NCBI RefSeq assembly: GCF_900105805.1
Contig: NZ_LT629788.1
Span: 4,324,501 to 4,388,500, forward strand
DNA length: 64,000 nt
Source: Pseudomonas moraviensis
GTDB taxonomy: Bacteria > Pseudomonadota > Gammaproteobacteria > Pseudomonadales > Pseudomonadaceae
Direction: 5' to 3'
A program made the position numbers and the translations under genes. Positions 61,907 to 64,000 of this stretch are shown piece after piece. The notes below the pieces were generated by a model. The model was given only the letters and a program-made list of their open reading frames with translations, was not told where the DNA came from and ran no database searches. Positions within the stretch are counted from its first letter, which is position 1. Each line of letters begins with the position of its first letter.

Positions 61907-62947
61907 ATGACCGACAAGAGCCAACAATTCGCCAGCGACAACTATTCCGGTATCTGCCCTGAAGCCTGGGCCGCCATGGAGCAGGCCAACCACGGCCACC
62001 AGCGCGCTTACGGCGACGATGAATGGACCGCGCGCGCGGCCGATCATTTCCGCAAACTGTTCGAGACCGACTGCGAAGTGTTCTTCGCCTTCAACGGCAC
62101 CGCCGCCAACTCGCTGGCCCTGTCGTCGCTGTGCCAGAGTTACCACAGCGTGATCTGCTCGGAAACCGCCCACGTCGAAACCGACGAATGCGGCGCTCCG
62201 GAATTCTTTTCCAACGGCTCGAAGCTGCTGATCGCCGGCACTGAAAACGGCAAGATCACCCCGCAATCGATCCGCGAAGTGGCGCTCAAGCGCCAGGACA
62301 TCCACTACCCGAAACCGCGCGTGGTAACCCTGACCCAGGCCACCGAAGTCGGCAGCGTCTACACCCCGGAAGAAGTCCGCGCGATCAGCGTCACCTGCAA
62401 GGAGCTCGGCCTGCACCTGCACATGGACGGCGCACGCTTCTCCAACGCCTGCGCATTCCTCGGCTGCTCGCCTGCCGACCTGACCTGGAAGGCCGGCGTC
62501 GACGTGCTGTGTTTCGGCGGCACCAAGAATGGCATGGCAGTCGGTGAAGCGATCCTGTTCTTCAACCACAAACTCGCCGAAGACTTCGACTACCGTTGCA
62601 AGCAGGCCGGGCAACTGGCATCGAAAATGCGCTTCCTGTCGGCACCCTGGGTCGGCATTCTGGAAAACGACGCCTGGCTCAAATACGCCCGCCACGCCAA
62701 CCACTGCGCGCAACTGCTGGCAGAACTGGTCAGCGATATCCCCGGCGTCGAACTGATGTTCCCGGTGCAGGCCAACGGCGTGTTCCTGCAACTGTCCGAG
62801 CCAGCAATCGCCGCCCTGACCGCGAAGAACTGGCGTTTCTACACCTTCATCGGCAAGGGCGGCGCACGCTTCATGTGTTCGTGGGATACCGAAGAGGAAC
62901 GCGTGCGCGAACTGGCGCGCGATATTCGCGAAGTGATGTCGGCCTGA
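61907..62947 (+). CDS. ltaA: Low-specificity L-threonine aldolase
   Basis: A 346-residue PLP enzyme that splits L-threonine and allo-threonine to glycine and acetaldehyde. K207 in CFGGTKNGMAVG binds PLP; HLHMDGARFSNA near residue 170 holds the conserved Asp. GGAAGCCGGCC precedes ATG 61907. It neighbours the betaine and sarcosine genes, which also feed glycine. It is divergent from the TraX-like gene. Confidence 0.93.
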   Translation: MTDKSQQFASDNYSGICPEAWAAMEQANHGHQRAYGDDEWTARAADHFRKLFETDCEVFFAFNGTAANSLALSSLCQSYHSVICSETAHVETDECGAPEFFSNGSKLLIAGTENGKITPQSIREVALKRQDIHYPKPRVVTLTQATEVGSVYTPEEVRAISVTCKELGLHLHMDGARFSNACAFLGCSPADLTWKAGVDVLCFGGTKNGMAVGEAILFFNHKLAEDFDYRCKQAGQLASKMRFLSAPWVGILENDAWLKYARHANHCAQLLAELVSDIPGVELMFPVQANGVFLQLSEPAIAALTAKNWRFYTFIGKGGARFMCSWDTEEERVRELARDIREVMSA

Positions 62948-62980
62948 TCCCAAACCAGCGGATTGTTCGCAAAAGCGATG

Positions 62981-63155
62981 CCCCTCACCCTAGCCCTCTC
63001 CCGAGGGAGAGGGGACTGATTGGGGGATGCTCAAGGATTATGCCGACCTGAACGTGAAGTGTTGAATCCATAATCGACTCGGTGTCTCAGGTCGATGCAA
63101 AGCGACAGACCCCTCACCCCAGCCCTCTCCTTGGGGAGAGGGCTGGGGTGAGGGG
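62981..63155. repeat. MITE-like element (family D), copy 4
   Basis: Begins CCCCTCACCCTAGCCCTCTC and ends GAGGGCTGGGGTGAGGGG. The core is inverted relative to copies 1 and 2: CCGACCTGAA, GAATCCATAATCGACTCG, TCAGGTCG. It lies between the convergent ltaA and gbcB. Confidence 0.8.
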
Positions 63156-63183
63156 CGAGCCGGACGCAGCCCCTTCGCCTCAC

Positions 63184-64000
63184 TCAGAACTCGATCCGCA
63201 CGTCGCCTTTGGGCACGCTGCAGCACGACAGGATGAACCCCTCGGCCTCATCCTCCTCGGTAATCCCGCCGTTGTGCTCCATCTCCACTTCGCCGCCCAG
63301 TTTCATCACTTTGCACGTGCCGCAAATGCCCATGCCGCAGGCTTTCGGGATCATCAGGCCGAGCTTGGCTGCTGCTGCGTGGACGGTTTCCCCCGGTGCC
63401 ACGCGAATGCTTTTACCGGAAGCGGTGAATTCGACCTGATGCAGATCCGCTGCGTCGATTTCCGGTGCATCGGCGGCTTGTTCGGCTTGCTCCACCGCGT
63501 CGGCACGCGCTTCCGGTGGCGTGGCGCCGAAGGATTCTTCGTGGTAGCGCGACATGTCGTAGCCAGCCGCTTCCAGCAGGCGTTTGACTGCGGTCATGTA
63601 CGGCGTCGGGCCGCAGCAGAACACTTCGCGCTCGAGGAAGTCCGGAACCATCAGTTCGAGCATCTTGTGATTCAGATAACCGCGATAACCGGCCCAGGGC
63701 TCACCGAGGCCATGCTTTTCACAGATCAGGTGCAGACTGAAGTTGTCGATCCGCGACGCCATGTGCTCGAGTTCGCGGTGGTAAATGATGTCTTTCGGCG
63801 AGCGTGCGCTGTGCACGAAGGTCATGTCGACGTTGGCGTTGGTGTCGTAGAACCAGCGCGCCATCGACATGCACGGGGTGATACCGACGCCGCCACTCAG
63901 ATACAGGACTTTCGGACTCGGGAAGTCGATGGCGTTGAACAGCCCGACCGGGCCGTGCACTGCCAGCTCCTGACCTTCATGCAGGGTGTCGTGCAACCAG
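63184..64000 (-). CDS. gbcB: Glycine betaine catabolism reductase GbcB, C-terminal part
   Basis: The gene runs past the window end; 272 C-terminal residues are visible. The part holds the NAD-binding half of a ferredoxin-NADP reductase domain (LSGGVGITPCMSMARW; CCGPTPYM) and a C-terminal 2Fe-2S ferredoxin (CGMGICGTCKV, then SCCSVPKGD). With GbcA it demethylates glycine betaine to dimethylglycine, upstream of sarcosine. The linker between the domains is Ala/Glu-rich. Confidence 0.9.
   Translation of the reverse strand, partial: WLHDTLHEGQELAVHGPVGLFNAIDFPSPKVLYLSGGVGITPCMSMARWFYDTNANVDMTFVHSARSPKDIIYHRELEHMASRIDNFSLHLICEKHGLGEPWAGYRGYLNHKMLELMVPDFLEREVFCCGPTPYMTAVKRLLEAAGYDMSRYHEESFGATPPEARADAVEQAEQAADAPEIDAADLHQVEFTASGKSIRVAPGETVHAAAAKLGLMIPKACGMGICGTCKVMKLGGEVEMEHNGGITEEDEAEGFILSCCSVPKGDVRIEF

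Overview
The window is chromosomal DNA of a fluorescent Pseudomonas (P. fluorescens/koreensis-like). Evidence is a dense, GC-rich gene layout, the davBA-pqq block, the bioBFHCD operon, the creBCD system, the glyA-sox-purU-fdhA block, and many pseudomonad REP elements. No rRNA, tRNA, prophage, transposase, plasmid origin or CRISPR array was seen. This is mostly core metabolism; the novelty lies in small genes, inverted repeats and intergenic signals.

Region 1 (1-9.4 kb) holds the end of lysine monooxygenase (davB), 5-aminovaleramidase (davA), and the PQQ pathway pqqF-A-B-C-D-E plus an overlapping S9 peptidase. A 13-bp perfect hairpin encloses the pqqF ribosome site and start codon. A small Pmp3-type membrane protein follows. 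Region 2 (9.4-19.7 kb) has a class-III aminotransferase divergent from a LysR regulator, three paralogous long acyl-CoA dehydrogenases with a diguanylate cyclase among them, and a tiny flagellar rod/hook-like protein. Region 3 (19.8-26.2 kb) has the overlapping biotin operon, divergent comF, and modE. Region 4 (26.2-34.1 kb) has a PhoX phosphatase, a SrkA-type kinase, rarD, a GcvR-like ACT protein and malate synthase G. Two perfect DnaA-box sequences lie between rarD and the ACT gene.

Region 5 (34-44 kb) has an orphan response regulator divergent from a cNMP/CBS/DUF294 protein and its exonuclease partner. A cell-surface signalling iron locus follows (FecI, FecR, TonB receptor, PepSY protein, 59-aa membrane protein), then a glutathione S-transferase. 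Region 6 (44-51.7 kb) has creB-creC-creD, a periplasmic aspartic-protease-like protein, a PlsC acyltransferase, a DUF2780 protein, a small secreted protein and two tandem cold-shock genes. Two copies of an ACTGTCA-N4-TGACAGT palindrome frame this last cluster.

Region 7 (51.7-64 kb) runs leftward and converts betaine-derived sarcosine to glycine, serine and C1 units: glyA, soxB, soxD, soxA, soxG, purU, fdhA. A TraX-like protein, threonine aldolase and gbcB (cut by the window end) lie beyond. REP and MITE-like elements separate soxA, soxG, purU and fdhA.

Four intergenic repeat families were found: ten REP pairs (GAGCCTGCTCGCGA core), three pairs with a GATCGCAGC core, two long GGGAGCTTGCTCCC pairs, and four elements of about 165-180 bp ending in CCCTCACCC/GGGTGAGGG. 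Gene names rest on recognised families and motifs; no database search was run.
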